The notes: generated from the letters alone by a model not told the origin. 64,000 bases of DNA from Heyndrickxia coagulans 36D1 (GCF_000169195.2 NC_016023.1:930001-994000); one strand, 5' to 3'. Shown: positions 45,232-53,615, numbered from the stretch's first letter. Numbers and translations: made by a program.

Positions 45232-45332
45232 CATTGCTTCTGGCAACTAATGTTTGGTTCAACTTATATAGCACGATCAGGAAAATTGAATCCGTCCCCG
45301 GGGACAGGGCGTTACGGCTGCATTTTCGGCCC

Positions 45333-45581
45333 GTGAAGGTGTCAGGGCGGTCGTCTTTCGGTGTTTTACCGTGAAAAATGTTCGGATGACGGCAGCGCGA
45401 ATAAAAAACTGGCTGCTGCGTTTTTCGCAAAAAGGATCAGACATTTTTTGCAGCACTGGCAATGAGATGAAAAGTGGCAGTATGCTGGTCGTATTTTTAC
45501 ACGACGGCTCGTGAAGGTGTCAGGGCGGTCGTCTTTCGGTGTTTTACCATGAAAAGCGTTCGGAAAATGGCGGGGTGCATG
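45333..45581. repeat. Direct duplication, copies 178 bp apart, before tatA terminator
   Basis: GTGAAGGTGTCAGGGCGGTC begins at 45333 and again at 45511 and continues in parallel for about 70 bp, including GTTTTACCGTGAAAA / GTTTTACCATGAAAA. The copies are followed by related CTGCGTTTT sequence, so the tatA terminator region itself appears to have been copied. The rest of the 623-bp gap (44996-45618) has no gene. Confidence 0.8.
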
Positions 45582-45614
45582 CAAAAAATGGGCCGCTGCG
45601 TTTTACAGCGGCCT
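45582..45614 (-). terminator. Terminator of tatA
   Basis: GGCCGCTG (45591-45598) pairs with CAGCGGCC (45606-45613); minus strand then reads CATTTTTTG. Four bases past the stop. Confidence 0.88.
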
Positions 45615-45618
45615 ATGG

Positions 45619-45804
45619 TTATGATTTACTTTTTTTCACTTGCGGCTTTTCTTCTTCGTCAATGGCGTCGCGCACGCCTTTTTTGAATTCGCGCAATGTT
45701 TGGCCGGCTGCCCTTCCAAGCTGCGGGAGTTTCGACGGGCCGAAAATTAAAAGTGCAACAACAAGGATAATGAGAATTTCGCCAAAGCTGAGATTTCCAG
45801 GCAT
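45619..45804 (-). CDS. tatA: Twin-arginine translocase TatA/TatE subunit
   Basis: 61 residues: one membrane helix (EILIILVVALLIFGPSKLPQL) with the FGPxKLP hinge, then an amphipathic helix (GRAAGQTLREFKKGVRDAI) and a polar tail. TatA oligomers form the pore that exports folded proteins. No tatC is adjacent, so the partner must lie elsewhere. Monocistronic, with a terminator right behind. Family certain, substrate unknown. Confidence 0.95.
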   Translation of the reverse strand: MPGNLSFGEILIILVVALLIFGPSKLPQLGRAAGQTLREFKKGVRDAIDEEEKPQVKKSKS

Positions 45805-45979
45805 TTTTTCCCCTCCCCGGGCTTCTTTATCTTTATCTTATAGTGTATTGTAAACATTTTCAACTTATAATCACTTGAATTCAATTTATTTTCTGATTAA
45901 GCATGGCGGGGTTCGTAAAAAAATTTATTCGTTTTGGCCGGCGTCCATGGTAGAATAATGTAGTCTGGAGGTGACGTTT

Positions 45980-46816
45980 TTGCATTTGTGGAATTTGTTT
46001 GTGGCCGCCATTCTCGGCCTTGTGGAGGGGCTGACAGAGTTTGCCCCGGTTTCTTCGACGGGCCATATGATTATTGTGGATGACTTGATTTTGAAATCGA
46101 ATCATCTTTATGGCACTGAAGCGGCAAATGTATTTAAAGTGGTGATCCAGCTTGGGTCCATTATGGCGATGGTGGTCGTATTCTGGGACAGGTTTTTAAA
46201 TTTGCTCGGCCTGAAGAAAAATATTACGAGAGAGCAGATGTATGGTGAACGACTGAGATTGACGCATGTGATTACCGGGCTCGTTCCGGCGGCTGTGCTC
46301 GGCTTTTTGTTTGAAGACTATATTGACGCCCATCTGTTTTCGGTAAATACGGTACTTGTTGCCCTTGTGGCTGGGGCCGTTTTGATGATTGTGGCGGATC
46401 TCACGCGCCCGCGCCGGCCGAAGACAGAGACGGTTGACGAGATTACATATAGACAGGCGTTTGTGATTGGGCTTTTTCAATGTCTTGCACTTTGGCCGGG
46501 TTTTTCACGTTCCGGTTCTACGATTTCAGGCGGCGTTCTGCTTGGCATGAGCCACCGTGCGGCAGCGGACTTTACATTTATTATGGCCGTGCCGATCATG
46601 TTTGGTGCGAGCTTTCTTTCGCTTGTAAAGCACTGGGGCGCCGTAACACCTGAGACGATTCCGTTCTTTATTACCGGATTCATCAGCGCGTTTATTTTCG
46701 CCTTAATCGCGATCAAGTTTTTCCTCGCATTGATCAACAAGGTAAAGCTGATCCCATTTGCGGTATACCGCATCCTTTTGGCGATTGTTTTGCTTCTTTT
46801 GATTTGGAACCGATAA
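45980..46816 (+). CDS. uppP: Undecaprenyl-diphosphatase
   Basis: 278 residues, about eight membrane segments. Removes a phosphate from undecaprenyl pyrophosphate so the carrier can be reused in wall and EPS synthesis; overproduction gives bacitracin resistance. Active-site blocks: GLVEGLTEFAPVSSTGHM near the N-terminus and ALWPGFSRSGSTISGG near residue 170. The TTG at 45980 is taken as start because TGGAGG is eight bases upstream; a GTG three codons earlier is too close. Ends with a strong terminator. Confidence 0.95.
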   Translation: MHLWNLFVAAILGLVEGLTEFAPVSSTGHMIIVDDLILKSNHLYGTEAANVFKVVIQLGSIMAMVVVFWDRFLNLLGLKKNITREQMYGERLRLTHVITGLVPAAVLGFLFEDYIDAHLFSVNTVLVALVAGAVLMIVADLTRPRRPKTETVDEITYRQAFVIGLFQCLALWPGFSRSGSTISGGVLLGMSHRAAADFTFIMAVPIMFGASFLSLVKHWGAVTPETIPFFITGFISAFIFALIAIKFFLALINKVKLIPFAVYRILLAIVLLLLIWNR

Positions 46817-46822
46817 GATTTT

Positions 46823-46850
46823 GGCTGCGCAGCGTTGCGCGGCTTTTTTA
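46823..46850 (+). terminator. Terminator of uppP
   Basis: GCTGCGCA (46824-46831) pairs with TGCGCGGC (46836-46843, one G-U), followed by TTTTTTATTTT. Confidence 0.85.
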
Positions 46851-46911
46851 TTTTGGCTTTTGCCGCGTTTGATGCTGAACGAAGCGTCTACGGTAATTTG
46901 TTCTGCTCATG

Positions 46912-46949
46912 AAAAAAGGCTGCCGAACGCGTGGTGGGCAGCCTTTTTT
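46912..46949. terminator. Symmetric bidirectional terminator between uppP and kimA
   Basis: A perfect 13-bp inverted repeat starting with six A and ending with six T (AAAAAAGGCTGCC and its complement) encloses a 12-nt loop. It serves the minus-strand kimA gene, stop at 46991, and backs up uppP. Confidence 0.9.
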
Positions 46950-46990
46950 GATACAGCCGTATTGCAACGAAAATGGTGCATCCAGATTTG

Positions 46991-48811
46991 TTATTTTTTA
47001 AAATGGTAGGGCATTGTTGCAACGACAACGTCTTTTTCCCAGAGAAGGCGCATCCGGATGAGGAGCGCGGACTGGTTGTGCAAAATGTTTTGCCAGCGTT
47101 TTTTCGGAATGAACTGTGGAATGAGTACCATGACCTGGTACTTGTTTTCTTTTGCTTTCCGCTGGATAATTTCCAAAAATTTGGCAAGCGGCTGGACAAT
47201 GCTCCGGTAAGACGAGTGCAGGGTGACAAGGCGGACACCACAGTCCCACTCTTTCCATTTTTCTTCCATTCTCTTCTCGTCTTCATGGTCAAAAGCGACA
47301 TAAACGGCTATGACCTGATCCGAGAGCGATTTTGCATAATTAATCGTCCGTTCCACGACCGTTGTAATGCCGGCCACCGGGACAATGATCACATTGGAGT
47401 GGATTTCTTCCTGAAACACCCCTTTAATCCGCAACTGCTCGCCGACCGCCTCGTAATGCCGGTTCACTTTCCGGAAAATAAACATGACGATCGGCAGGAA
47501 AATCAAAACCGGCCATACTTGCGTGAATTTCGTAATGAATAAAATCGCAAGGACGCTAAATGTAATAATGGCACCGACAAAGTTGACCGACATTTTGCCG
47601 GCCCAGCCTCTCGGTCTTTGAGTGACCCATTTCACAATCATGCCGCATTGCGCAAGGGTAAACGGAATGAACACGCCGACTGCGTACAACGGAATGAGGC
47701 GCTCGGTATTGCCCTGGAATGCGACAATTAAAATCATGGAAGCAACGCCGAGAAAAATAATTCCGTTTGAGTAACCAAGCCGGTCACCGCGGATCGTGAA
47801 CATGCGCGGCATAAATTTGTCCCTCGCCAAGTTAAAAGCGAGCTGCGGGAACGCAGAGAATCCGGTGTTCGCAGCAAGCACGAGAATTAAAGCCGTAGTT
47901 GCCTGGACGAAATAGTACAAAACACCGTTGCCAAGTGTCCGGTGTGCCATTTGCGATACAACGGTTTCTGTTTCTTTCGGCGCAATGCCGAGCCAGTATG
48001 CGAGAAAACTGATGCCCGCTAAAAGCGATGCCAGAATGATACCCATCATGGCAAGCGTGCGGGCTGCGTTTCTCGGTGCCGGGTCGCGAAAGTTCGGGAT
48101 CGCGTTGGAAATGGCTTCGACCCCTGTCAATGCCGAACAGCCAGATGAGAAAGCTTTTAGCAAAAGAAACAGTGAAATGCCGGCGACCGGCGTACCGATA
48201 TGCGGATGCAGGTTTTGCGGAACTTGCCCCGTTACGGTTTTAAATAAACCGACAACAATGATGACAATCAATGCAAATACGAACAGATAAACCGGGTATG
48301 CGAGCACATTGGCTGATTCCGTCAACCCGCGCAAATTCAAAATCGTAATGATCAGAACGAGAAAAACCGCAATCTGCACACTGTACGGATGCAAGCTCTG
48401 AAACGCGGAAGTAATGGCATCTGTTCCGGCTGAGACGGAAACGGCCACCGTTAAAATGTAGTCCACCAGCAAGGATCCGCCTGCAAGAAGGCCGGGGGTG
48501 ACGCCGAGATTTTCTTTCGAGACAAGGTATGCCCCGCCGCCTTGCGGATAAGAGTAAATGACCTGGCGATAAGATAAAATGAGTGCAGCCAATAAAATTA
48601 AAATGCCGACTGTAATTGGAATAGAGTACCAAAATGCCAGCGTTCCCACTGTGGCAAGTACAATCAGCACCTGTTCAGGCCCGTATGCAACAGATGAAAG
48701 TGCGTCGGATGACAGAATGGCCAGTGCTTTTAACTTGGTCAGCTTCTGGCCTTCGAGTTCATTTGAACGCAGCGGTCTCCCAATTAACAATCGTTTTATC
48801 GTGGTGAACAT
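46991..48811 (-). CDS. kimA: Potassium importer KimA
   Basis: 606 residues of the APC superfamily: twelve membrane segments preceded by KLTKLKALAILSSDALSSVAYG, with SYPQGGGAYLVSKENLG and LVLAANTGFSAFPQLAFNLARD as hallmarks, and a cytoplasmic C-terminal domain of about 150 residues (PVAGITTVVERTINYAKSL; VTLHSSYRSIVQPL) ending LPYHFKK-like (MPYHFKK). It closely follows the KimA (YdaO) proteins of Bacillus, high-affinity K+/H+ symporters that c-di-AMP inhibits. Its gene is also preceded by a c-di-AMP riboswitch, giving control at both RNA and protein level. Confidence 0.93.
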   Translation of the reverse strand: MFTTIKRLLIGRPLRSNELEGQKLTKLKALAILSSDALSSVAYGPEQVLIVLATVGTLAFWYSIPITVGILILLAALILSYRQVIYSYPQGGGAYLVSKENLGVTPGLLAGGSLLVDYILTVAVSVSAGTDAITSAFQSLHPYSVQIAVFLVLIITILNLRGLTESANVLAYPVYLFVFALIVIIVVGLFKTVTGQVPQNLHPHIGTPVAGISLFLLLKAFSSGCSALTGVEAISNAIPNFRDPAPRNAARTLAMMGIILASLLAGISFLAYWLGIAPKETETVVSQMAHRTLGNGVLYYFVQATTALILVLAANTGFSAFPQLAFNLARDKFMPRMFTIRGDRLGYSNGIIFLGVASMILIVAFQGNTERLIPLYAVGVFIPFTLAQCGMIVKWVTQRPRGWAGKMSVNFVGAIITFSVLAILFITKFTQVWPVLIFLPIVMFIFRKVNRHYEAVGEQLRIKGVFQEEIHSNVIIVPVAGITTVVERTINYAKSLSDQVIAVYVAFDHEDEKRMEEKWKEWDCGVRLVTLHSSYRSIVQPLAKFLEIIQRKAKENKYQVMVLIPQFIPKKRWQNILHNQSALLIRMRLLWEKDVVVATMPYHFKK

Positions 48812-48861
48812 TTGAATTGTCTCCTTTTATCTGCAGTGTTTCAAAATGCTTCCCCAAAAAT

Positions 48862-49075
48862 AAGAAAAACCACAAAGAGAATTTATCTTCCCTGTGGTCT
48901 ATTGCCCGATCACAGTTTCACATCCTCTCTTATAACGCTGACGGGGTTAGCTGTCGGGTTCGGGCATAAGAGTGGCCCTGCCTTTTTAAAAAAGGCTTCA
49001 CCCCAAAGCGGCGCGCGGCCGCCAACCTGGTTCCCCCGTTCCGTTTCCGGATTAAGCGGTTCAGTTATGAAACAC
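48862..49075 (-). promoter_or_regulatory. c-di-AMP (ydaO/yuaA) riboswitch with terminator, upstream of kimA
   Basis: Read on the minus strand: CCGCTTAATCCGGAAACGG, GGGGGAACCAGG, GGGGTGAAGCC and CGAACCCGACAGCTAACCCC follow in the order of the ydaO class (about 49070-48920). A terminator follows: ACCACAGGGAAGA with TCTCTTTGTGGT (48899-48869) and a T-run. When c-di-AMP (a signal of high K+) is bound, transcription should stop before kimA. The conserved blocks leave little doubt. Confidence 0.93.
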
Positions 49076-49432
49076 AAATTTTTCATACGACATCCTATCT
49101 TACTCCCGTTGCCATGGTTTGTAAAGACTATTTCGCAATTGCGTTTCGGTATGTCCATCTTTACCCGCCATATCCCCGGGCAAACTGTCTTTATTCACAG
49201 TACCTAATTTTCGATCATGCTTCTTTTGTAGAATATCCGAATGTGCCTAAAGCACGCAAAAAGCAAGGTTTTTCGGCAAATCCGGAGTAAAGAGATAAAC
49301 AGAGTTAGGAAGGTAAAACCTGAGGATGAAAAGATGACCTCTTGGGGCAGGCGGATCAATTGGAAACATAAGACCAAAAGAGGCGCGAACCCGGTGGAAT
49401 TGTCTAATTAGGAGCTCCATTCGGGCCCGAAA

Positions 49433-49888
49433 TGTCCTTTTGAAGCCGTCAAAAAGACAAAACGAGCGGCATCAGGTAACGAAATGTCCTTTTGATCCTG
49501 TCAAAAGGACAAAACATGCCGCATCCGGGAATGAAATGTCCCTTTGATCCTGTCAAAAGGACAAAAGGAGTTGCATTCGGGCCCGAATTGTCCTTTTGAA
49601 GCCGTCAAAAAGACAAAACGAGCGGCATCAGGTAACGAAATGTCCCTTTGAACCTGTCAAAAGGACAAAACATGCCGCATCCGGGCCCGAATTGTCCTTT
49701 TGAAGCCGTCAAAAAGACAAAACGAGCGGCATCAGGTAACGAAATGTCCTTTTGATCCTGTCAAAAGGACAAAACATGCCGCATCCGGGAATGAAATGTC
49801 CCTTTGATCCTGTCAAAAGGACAAAAGGAGTTGCATTCGGGCCCGAATTGTCCTTTTGAAGCCGTCAAAAAGACAAAACGAGCGGCAT
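49433..49888 (-). repeat. Array 2a: nine 52-bp hairpin units left of the IS element
   Basis: Units start at 49433, 49485 and so on every 52 bp to 49849. Each has TGTCC(T/C)TTTGA, a 5-nt loop and a complementary TCAAAA(A/G)GACA arm. Three subtypes follow in the order a-b-c (linkers CGAGCGGCATCAGG, CATGCCGCATCCGGG, GGAGTTGCATTCGGG), giving a 156-bp higher-order repeat. Its reverse complement aligns with array 1 units (TTTTGTC start, AATT(C/T)G linker), so it is the same family in opposite orientation. The spacer 49200-49432 before it has no gene. Confidence 0.95.
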
Positions 49889-49967
49889 TTAAATTAGTCT
49901 AAAAAGTGGACACGGAGAAATGAGATTAGTATATAATACAATCATCATTAAAAAGGACGTGTTCATA

Positions 49968-50261
49968 ATGGGGAAACATTACGATCGGGAGTATAAGGAT
50001 TATGCTTCAAAATTGGTGGTTGAGGAGGGGAGAAAGGCTACTGAGGTAGCTTATGAACTGGAAGTATCCTACAAATCGTTGTGCAGATGGGTTGCTGATT
50101 ATAGGCAACGGGTAAAAGGTGAACAAACGGCAGAGCGCTACATTACCCCTTCAGAATTAGAAAAGATGAAAAAACAACATGAGAAAGAATTGGCTGAGAT
50201 ACGGGAGGAGAACGAAATCTTAAAAAAGGCCATGCGCATCTTCACAAAAAACCAGGAGTAA
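49968..50261 (+). CDS. IS3-family transposase OrfA
   Basis: About 97 residues: an N-terminal helix-turn-helix (KATEVAYELEVSYKSLCRWV) that binds the element ends, then a leucine-zipper-like helix (ELEKMKKQHEKELAEIREENEIL). The ATG at 49968 has AAAGGACG eight bases upstream; earlier in-frame ATGs lack a site. Near the end the sequence A-AAA-AAG (50222-50228) is the classical -1 slippery heptamer, positioned so that ribosomes shift into orfB. Confidence 0.93.
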   Translation: MGKHYDREYKDYASKLVVEEGRKATEVAYELEVSYKSLCRWVADYRQRVKGEQTAERYITPSELEKMKKQHEKELAEIREENEILKKAMRIFTKNQE

Positions 50262-51142
50262 AATACCGGTTTATCCAAGCTCATTATGATGAACATTCAG
50301 TCGTGAAGATGTGTAAAGTCCTGGAGGTTTCTAAAAGTGGATATTACAAGTGGTTGCGCAACCAGGGGCCATCAAAAAAAGAGGCTTATCTGAAAGAAAT
50401 TCGACAGAAAATAAGCAAGTCTTTTCATGAGAGCCAGGGGACGTATGGGAGTCCAAGAGTACACAATGACCTGGTTGAATGGGGCTATACCATTTCCCAA
50501 AAAACAGTAGCCCGCTTGATGAAGGAAATGGGTTTGTCAGCCTCGTCTAAAGAAAAGTTCGTTGTTACAACAGATTCCAATCACGATATGAAGATTTATC
50601 CTAATCTTCTCAAACGCCAGTTTAAAACAGAAGGGCCGAATCAGGTTTGGGTGGTGGATATTACTTATATCTGGACGCTTGAGGGCTGGGTATATTTATC
50701 ATCCGTGATGGACTTGTTTTCGAGGAAAATAGTGGGATGGCGTATGGGCGGACGTATGAAAAAAGAGTTGCCAATCCAAGCATTGAATATGGCGATTACT
50801 TCAAGGCAACCTGGGGAAGGGCTGGTCCATCATTCAGACAGAGGATCCCAGTATTGTTCCAAAGAATATACAGATATTCTAAAAGCAAACGGAATACAAA
50901 TCAGCATGAGCAGAAAAGGAGATCCATACGACAATGCTTGTATCGAATCTTTTCACGCCACTATCAAGAAGGATTTAATACACAGGAGGCGCTTTGAAAC
51001 CAGGGCTGCGGCAATGAGAGCTATAAATTACTATATTAGCAGTTTTTACAATGAACGGCGAAAGCACTCCACCTTAGGGTATGTCTCACCCAACCAATTT
51101 GAGAGGAAACACCAGCAAATAACAGAAGAAAATATCTCATAA
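50222..51142 (+). CDS. IS3-family transposase OrfB (made by -1 frameshift)
   Basis: Integrase-fold DDE domain: VWVVDITYI (first Asp), HHSDRGSQYCS (second Asp) and DNACIESFHATIKKD (Glu), preceded by a YGSPRVHNDL block. The frame is -1 relative to orfA and is open from the slippery heptamer, reading HLHKKPGVKYRFIQAHYDE before the first ATG at 50303, as is typical of OrfAB fusions. Intact, so the element may be active. A separate product from the 50303 ATG is possible. Confidence 0.93.
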   Translation, partial: KKGHAHLHKKPGVKYRFIQAHYDEHSVVKMCKVLEVSKSGYYKWLRNQGPSKKEAYLKEIRQKISKSFHESQGTYGSPRVHNDLVEWGYTISQKTVARLMKEMGLSASSKEKFVVTTDSNHDMKIYPNLLKRQFKTEGPNQVWVVDITYIWTLEGWVYLSSVMDLFSRKIVGWRMGGRMKKELPIQALNMAITSRQPGEGLVHHSDRGSQYCSKEYTDILKANGIQISMSRKGDPYDNACIESFHATIKKDLIHRRRFETRAAAMRAINYYISSFYNERRKHSTLGYVSPNQFERKHQQITEENIS

Positions 51143-51287
51143 ATTACTCAAATTCCTCTTACGGCGTCAGAGATGATCAATCACGCCTTTCGATTGATCA
51201 TTTCTGATGCCTAACCAAACGAAGTGCGGTAGGGGTTTTAAATAAAAATATCTCAAATCTATGTGTCTACTTTCTTGACATAAGACC

Positions 51288-51722
51288 AAAACGAGCGGCA
51301 TCAGGTAACGAAATGTCCCTTTGATCCTGTCAAAAGGACAAAACATGCCGCATCCGGGCCCGAAATGTCCTTTTGAAGCCGTCAAAAAGACAAAACGAGC
51401 GGCATCAGGTAACGAAATGTCCCTTTGAACCTGTCAAAAGGACAAAAAGAAGTTGCATCCGGGCCCGAATTGTCCTTTTGAAGCCGTCAAAAAGACAAAA
51501 CGAGCGGCATCAGGTAACGAAATGTCCTTTTGAACCTGTCAAAAGGACAAAACATGCCGCATCCGGGAATGAAATGTCCCTTTGAACCTGTCAAAAGGAC
51601 AAAAGGAGTTGCATCCGGGCCCGAATTGTCCTTTTGAAGCCGTCAAAAAGACAAAACGAGCGGCATCAGGTAACGAAATGTCCTTTTGATCCTGTCAAAA
51701 GGACAAAACATGCCGCATCCAA
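51288..51722 (-). repeat. Array 2b: continuation of the 52-bp hairpin array right of the IS
   Basis: After a partial unit, starts of TGTCC lie at 51314, 51366, 51418, 51471, 51523, 51575, 51627 and 51679 (one 53-bp step). Same subtypes and loops as array 2a. The array ends at 51722, where the linker runs into CTAATT-type sequence. Confidence 0.94.
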
Positions 51723-51845
51723 TTAGACAAATTAGGCGAAAACCCGTTGAAAATGTCTAGTTAGGCGTTCTAATTGGACAAATCCAAGCGTAAAACCCGT
51801 TAAAAATGTCTAATTATGGTCTAATTAGGCGTTCCAAACGCCAAA
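51723..51845. repeat. Variant hairpins with TGTCTAATTAG core at the array 2 edge
   Basis: TGTCTAGTTAG-GCGTT-CTAATTGGACA at about 51754 is an 11-bp stem with a 5-nt loop, and a second TGTC start lies 53 bp later at 51807 (TGTCTAATTA). The frame TGTC/GACA and spacing equal those of the main array, but the inner arm differs. A lone TGTCTAATTAG also stands at the other edge of the array (49401). Confidence 0.8.
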
Positions 51846-51847
51846 AT

Positions 51848-51866
51848 CCATTACGATCAGGATAGA
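51848..51866 (+). repeat. Copy 2 of a short dispersed repeat
   Basis: Shares ATTACGATCAGGATAGA with 45215-45231. It lies between the variant hairpins and the glyS terminator. Confidence 0.5.
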
Positions 51867-51898
51867 TTTGCTTATGGCTGTCCGGCGCACCAACAAAG

Positions 51899-51928
51899 AA
51901 AAAACCCGCAAGTTGCGGGCTTTTTTTA
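51899..51928 (-). terminator. Terminator of glyS
   Basis: ACCCGCA and TGCGGGC flank a short loop; the minus strand then reads TTTTTTC. It overlaps the last bases of the gene. Confidence 0.88.
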
Positions 51929-53308
51929 AAACTTAATTTTTTCTTCCAAAAAGGCTTTAAGTTCCGTGATTGGCACACGGGTTTGCTCCATTGTGTCACG
52001 GTCGCGGACGGTCACCATATGGTCGTCGCGCGAATCGAAGTCGTATGTGATGCAAAACGGTGTGCCAATTTCGTCCTGGCGGCGGTAGCGCTTGCCGATC
52101 GACCCGGTTTCGTCAAAATCAACCATAAACGTTTTCGACAAATCCGAAAAAATGTCGCGTGCTTCAGCTGATAATTTTTTCGACAGCGGCAAAACCGCGG
52201 CTTTGTATGGCGCAAGGGCCGGGTGCAGGTGCATGACCGTACGGCTTGTGCCGTCTTCAAGTTCCTCTTCTGCATAAGAGTCAATCAGAAATGCCAGTGC
52301 TACACGGTCCGCCCCAAGCGACGGCTCAATACAGTACGGAACAAAGCGTTCATTCGTTTCCTGGTCAAGATAAGTGAAATCCTCGCCGGAATATTCCATA
52401 TGGCGTTTCAGGTCGTAATCGGTACGGGAGGCTATGCCCCACAATTCGCCCCAGCCGAACGGGAAGTTGTATTCAAAGTCGGTGGTCGCGTTCGAGTAAT
52501 GGGACAGTTCTTCTTTTTCATGGTCGCGCAGCCGCAAGTTTTCTTCCTTCATGCCGAGATTCAGCAAAAATTCGCGCGCATATTGTTTCCAGTAGTCAAA
52601 CCATTTGAGCTCTTCGCCCGGCCTGCAGAAAAATTCAAGTTCCATCTGTTCAAATTCGCGCGTGCGGAAAATGAAGTTCCCCGGGGTGATTTCGTTCCGG
52701 AAACTTTTGCCGATTTGGGCAATCCCGAATGGCAATTTTTTGCGCATTGTCCGTTGCACATTTTTAAAATTGACGAAAATGCCTTGTGCGGTTTCCGGGC
52801 GCAAATACAGTTCATTCGTGCTGTCTTCGGTTACGCCCTGGTATGTTTTGAACATCAGATTAAACTGGCGGATGCCGGTCCAGTCTTTGCTGCCGCAATC
52901 CGGGCAGGCGATGTCATGCGTTTTGATCAGCTCTTCCATTTTTTCAAACGGCAGGCCGTCGACAATCATGTCGATCCCTTTTTCATGCAGGGCATTTTCG
53001 ATCAGTTTGTCGGCACGGTGCCGGGCTTTACAATGTTTGCAGTCGATCATCGGGTCGTTAAAATTGCCGAGGTGGCCGCTTGCTTCCCATGTGCGCGGGT
53101 TCATCAGGATCGCAGCATCGAGGCCGACATTGTACGGCGACTCCTGGATGAATTTTTTCCACCAGGCTTTTTTGACGTTGTTTTTGAATTCGACGCCGAG
53201 CGGGCCGTAATCCCAAGTGTTGGCAAGCCCTCCGTAAATTTCCGAACCCGGGAAAATAAACCCGCGGTGTTTCGCGTGCGAGACGATTTGATCCATCGTG
53301 ACGCTCAT
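51926..53308 (-). CDS. glyS: Glycyl-tRNA synthetase, single-chain (alpha2) type
   Basis: 460 residues. Class II enzyme of the homodimeric type, not the bacterial GlyQ/GlyS tetramer found in B. subtilis. Motif 1 region [21 protein letters not shown]; zinc knuckles CKHCKAR and CPDCGSKDW; motif 2 with [21 protein letters not shown]; motif 3 with [15 protein letters not shown]-terminal anticodon domain with [17 protein letters not shown]. The ATG at 53308 has GGAGAG six bases upstream; the longer frame reads the T-box leader and is not protein-coding. Expression is governed by the T-box. Confidence 0.96.
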   Translation of the reverse strand: MSVTMDQIVSHAKHRGFIFPGSEIYGGLANTWDYGPLGVEFKNNVKKAWWKKFIQESPYNVGLDAAILMNPRTWEASGHLGNFNDPMIDCKHCKARHRADKLIENALHEKGIDMIVDGLPFEKMEELIKTHDIACPDCGSKDWTGIRQFNLMFKTYQGVTEDSTNELYLRPETAQGIFVNFKNVQRTMRKKLPFGIAQIGKSFRNEITPGNFIFRTREFEQMELEFFCRPGEELKWFDYWKQYAREFLLNLGMKEENLRLRDHEKEELSHYSNATTDFEYNFPFGWGELWGIASRTDYDLKRHMEYSGEDFTYLDQETNERFVPYCIEPSLGADRVALAFLIDSYAEEELEDGTSRTVMHLHPALAPYKAAVLPLSKKLSAEARDIFSDLSKTFMVDFDETGSIGKRYRRQDEIGTPFCITYDFDSRDDHMVTVRDRDTMEQTRVPITELKAFLEEKIKF

Positions 53309-53349
53309 TGTCATCTCTCCTTTTTTCATTGAAATGGTTTCCCCTGGGG

Positions 53350-53585
53350 ACGGGAATGTTTCCATATAAAAAGCTCCCATCTCCAGGCAACAGCCTGGGG
53401 ACGAGAGCTTGAATTCCCGCGGTTCCACCCCAGTTGATGCGGAATTTCCGCACCCACTTTCCATGAAAAAACTCCGGACTGCCGTTTCACCGGGTTCCTT
53501 GCCGGGCTTCCACCGCCCCCGGCTCGCTTGAAAGGAAAAGTTCCGGCTACTATTGATCCTTCATCGTCGCTATTTGAATAGAAAT
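53350..53585 (-). promoter_or_regulatory. Glycine T-box leader of glyS
   Basis: On the minus strand, from 53585: stem I region, then the T-box core GGGGTGGAACCGCGGGAATTC-like sequence at about 53434-53411, overlapping a terminator AAGCTCTCGTCCCCAGGC / GCCTGGAGATGGGAGCTT followed by TTTTATATGG (53409-53365). Uncharged tRNA-Gly stabilises the antiterminator and lets glyS be read. I could not fix the specifier triplet by eye; Gly is inferred from the gene. Confidence 0.9.
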
Positions 53586-53615
53586 ACTATACCAAACCTG
53601 GGCAGGACAAGTCAA
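53586..53615 (-). promoter_or_regulatory. Promoter of the glyS T-box transcript
   Basis: Minus strand TTGACT (53615-53610), 18-bp spacer, TATAGT (53591-53586) with an extended TGG just before it. Transcription would start about 10 bp into the leader. Confidence 0.75.

Larger units (their letters stand above)
49889..51287 (+). mobile_element. IS3-family (IS150-like) insertion sequence inside the repeat array
   Basis: A complete element with orfA, orfB and imperfect ends: left GTCTAAAAAGTGGACAC, right (reversed) GTCAAGAAAGTAGACAC. It interrupts array 2 within an a-type unit: CGAGCGGCAT is found on both sides. Exact ends and target duplication are ambiguous because the target is itself repetitive. 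Limits given are approximate. Confidence 0.88.

Noticed and set aside
49889-51287. Clean target-site duplication of the IS3 element
   Set aside because: Flanks are members of a repeat array, so identical bases on both sides cannot be told from array copies.
52223-53332. 369-residue plus-strand frame
   Set aside because: Antisense shadow of glyS and composition unlike a real protein.
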